A DNA stretch of 64,000 nucleotides from Meandrina meandrites (lineage: Eukaryota; Cnidaria; Anthozoa; Scleractinia; Meandrinidae), in the NCBI GenBank assembly GCA_963693305.1, contig OY855903.1:23193255-23257254 (forward strand). The letters run 5' to 3'. Both the position numbers and the translations under genes were made by a program. Below, piece after piece: positions 62,732-64,000 of this stretch (positions are counted from its first letter, which is position 1; the number at the start of each line of letters is the position of its first letter). The notes under the pieces were generated by a model. The model was not told where the DNA came from, ran no database searches, and saw only the letters and a program-made list of their open reading frames with translations.

Positions 62732-64000
62732 TTATACATGAGATATCAACCATTCTTCTGCATTTTGTATCTCTAAACCAGTTAAAGGGCTGTCAATTCT
62801 TTCCTCTTCTTTCACTCTTGAGTTGCTAACGAATCTTCTGATCCAAACAACAGTTCTTAGCAAGCGACTATACTTGCTGAACCTTGTGAAGTCAATAAAT
62901 GGCTCTTTGAGTTGCAAAACACAACTGACACTAGCTTTACTCTTCCTCTCTGGGTCAACAATTTCACTGGAGGGTTTTGACCTTAAATCCTCGGGCCAAT
63001 CTTTTTCGGACTCTTGCAACCAAGAGGGTCCTTTCCACCACAAATGACTCTCTCGTAACTGACTTGCAGATAAACCTCGGGTAGGTAGATCAGCTGGGTT
63101 CTGCGGTCCTGGACAATACCTCCAAACACTGGGATCCAGCAACGACTGAATTTCAATAACACGATTAGCAACAAATGGTTTCCACTGTGAGGCTGCTCCT
63201 CTAATCCAGTGTAACGTTGAAGAATTGTCTGTCCAACAAACAATGCGGCTAATGGGACAATCTATTGCACCTTTGACATAGGTGCAAAGTCTAGCAGTAA
63301 TTACAGCAGCCATCAACTCTAAGCGCGGAAGGGTAATCTTCCTTACAGGAGCCACTCGGGTCTTGGACATCACAAGACTGGTAGATACCTTTCCATCTTC
63401 ACAAACAACTCTCAGATAAAATGCAGAGGCATAAGCAACTTCTGACGCATCACCAAATGCATGTAGCTCTACTTTGGGGTTCTGACCTAATGGCAAATCA
63501 GTGTAACATCTAGAAATTTGAAGGTGTCCAAGTTCAGAAAGCTCTTGAACCCACTGATTCCATGTCAATGAGACTTCCATGGGAATTCCCTCATCCCATC
63601 CAACACCCTTGGTCCACAAGCTTTGAAGAATTAATTTTGACCTCACTGAAAAGGGTGCGATTAGACCAATCGGATCAAATATCTTTGCTGCTAAAGACGC
63701 CACCTTTCTTTTAGTGTATACTGTCTTTGATCTCGACTTAACAATGTCCACATCAATTGCAAAGACAAGGTTGTCAGTAAGTGTATTCCACTTTAATCCT
63801 AATGCTTTTGTGATTGGATGTGCTTCTGCTAGATGACTTTCCAGGCTGACAAGACTAACTGCTGCTCTGTCCCTCTCTGGTATGGCCTCCATAAGCTCAG
63901 ATGAATTGCTTGACCATTTTGTCAAATTAAAGGCAGCTTTCTGCATAAGCTCAGTAGCACTTCGCTGTAATTTCAGCATTTCCTGCACATTGTCTCTCCC
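62732..64000 (-). CDS. BEL/Pao pol: reverse-transcriptase end and RNase H, second element (cut by right edge)
   Basis: The frame is open to the window edge. It has NLTKWSSNSSELMEAIPERD, LGLKWNTLTDNLVFAIDV, FDPIGLIAPFSVRSKLILQS, then the RNase H-like part HAFGDASEVAYASAFYLRV, VCWTDNSSTLHWIRGAASQW and NPADLPTRGLSASQLRESHL. The catalytic xVDD of the reverse transcriptase lies just outside the window. Its 3' end runs into the LINE at about 62680, so the encoded protein is truncated in this copy. Confidence 0.92.
   Translation of the reverse strand, partial: GRDNVQEMLKLQRSATELMQKAAFNLTKWSSNSSELMEAIPERDRAAVSLVSLESHLAEAHPITKALGLKWNTLTDNLVFAIDVDIVKSRSKTVYTKRKVASLAAKIFDPIGLIAPFSVRSKLILQSLWTKGVGWDEGIPMEVSLTWNQWVQELSELGHLQISRCYTDLPLGQNPKVELHAFGDASEVAYASAFYLRVVCEDGKVSTSLVMSKTRVAPVRKITLPRLELMAAVITARLCTYVKGAIDCPISRIVCWTDNSSTLHWIRGAASQWKPFVANRVIEIQSLLDPSVWRYCPGPQNPADLPTRGLSASQLRESHLWWKGPSWLQESEKDWPEDLRSKPSSEIVDPERKSKASVSCVLQLKEPFIDFTRFSKYSRLLRTVVWIRRFVSNSRVKEEERIDSPLTGLEIQNAEEWLISHV

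Larger units (their letters stand above)
59975..64000 (-). mobile_element. second BEL/Pao retrotransposon, right part outside window, split by a LINE
   Basis: A reverse transcriptase-RNase H frame (62732-64000) and an integrase frame (59975-61225) on the minus strand are separated by a LINE (about 61240-62680). This element is not the same family as the one at 11.6-19.2 kb: it shares domain order but sequence is different throughout and the putative LTRs are unrelated. Both halves are unusually well preserved apart from the insertion. Confidence 0.9.

Overview
This is eukaryotic DNA, AT-rich and dominated by transposable elements, with no bacterial gene organisation. The mixture of BEL/Pao, Gypsy, DIRS, Tx1/L1-type and L2/CR1-type LINEs, Penelope-like elements, a THAP/YqaJ ISL2EU transposon, MULE, pogo and tRNA-headed SINEs is typical of a marine invertebrate. 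An anthozoan cnidarian (coral or sea anemone) is my best inference, from the repeat repertoire only; no species marker gene is present.

Left part (1-33.5 kb): the non-transposon component is haspin-like kinase sequence on the minus strand. One exon with the hinge and catalytic loop (7593-7871 plus 9503-9527) has lost the Arg-Asp of its HRD motif and is split by a 1.63-kb palindrome-rich DNA transposon with a 4-bp target duplication. A second exon type, the kinase C-terminal tail (motif NVLWxHYLxDK, then a CSSATEI-like end), is repeated at least a dozen times between 1.3 and 33.1 kb, always on the minus strand. Most copies form a degenerate array (about 10.97-25.55 kb) with 478-bp tandem units. 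That array was later invaded by a 7.6-kb BEL/Pao element (TSD attgg) and a 5'-truncated LINE. Three diverged copies at 28.0, 29.8 and 32.9 kb each carry the same LINE tail, so they look like a dispersed duplication. Also here are a pogo transposase cut by the left edge, a zinc-finger gene disrupted by a LINE, a 21-bp minisatellite and Penelope and Gypsy fragments.

Middle (33.5-42.4 kb): mostly unrecognised sequence, a frameshifted MULE-type transposase (36.1-38.1 kb), a 972-bp near-perfect palindrome whose two ends are themselves hairpins (38.12-39.09 kb), a Penelope-like tail and a possible small two-exon host gene on the minus strand (40.96-42.16 kb).

Right part (42.4-64 kb): nested transposons. 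A Tx1/L1-type LINE on the minus strand appears split into a reverse-transcriptase part (42.4-44.26 kb, itself holding a SINE) and an endonuclease part (52.4-52.9 kb). Between them lie a structurally complete ISL2EU transposon (44381-49315, 260-bp inverted repeats, THAP-DDE transposase facing a SWIM/YqaJ gene) and a DIRS retroelement without its recombinase. Then follow a Gypsy fragment, a second Tx1 LINE with a foldback rearrangement, a relic TIR element containing a 363-bp MITE, and a second BEL/Pao element that runs off the right edge and is interrupted by a LINE with an unbroken 409-codon reverse-transcriptase frame.
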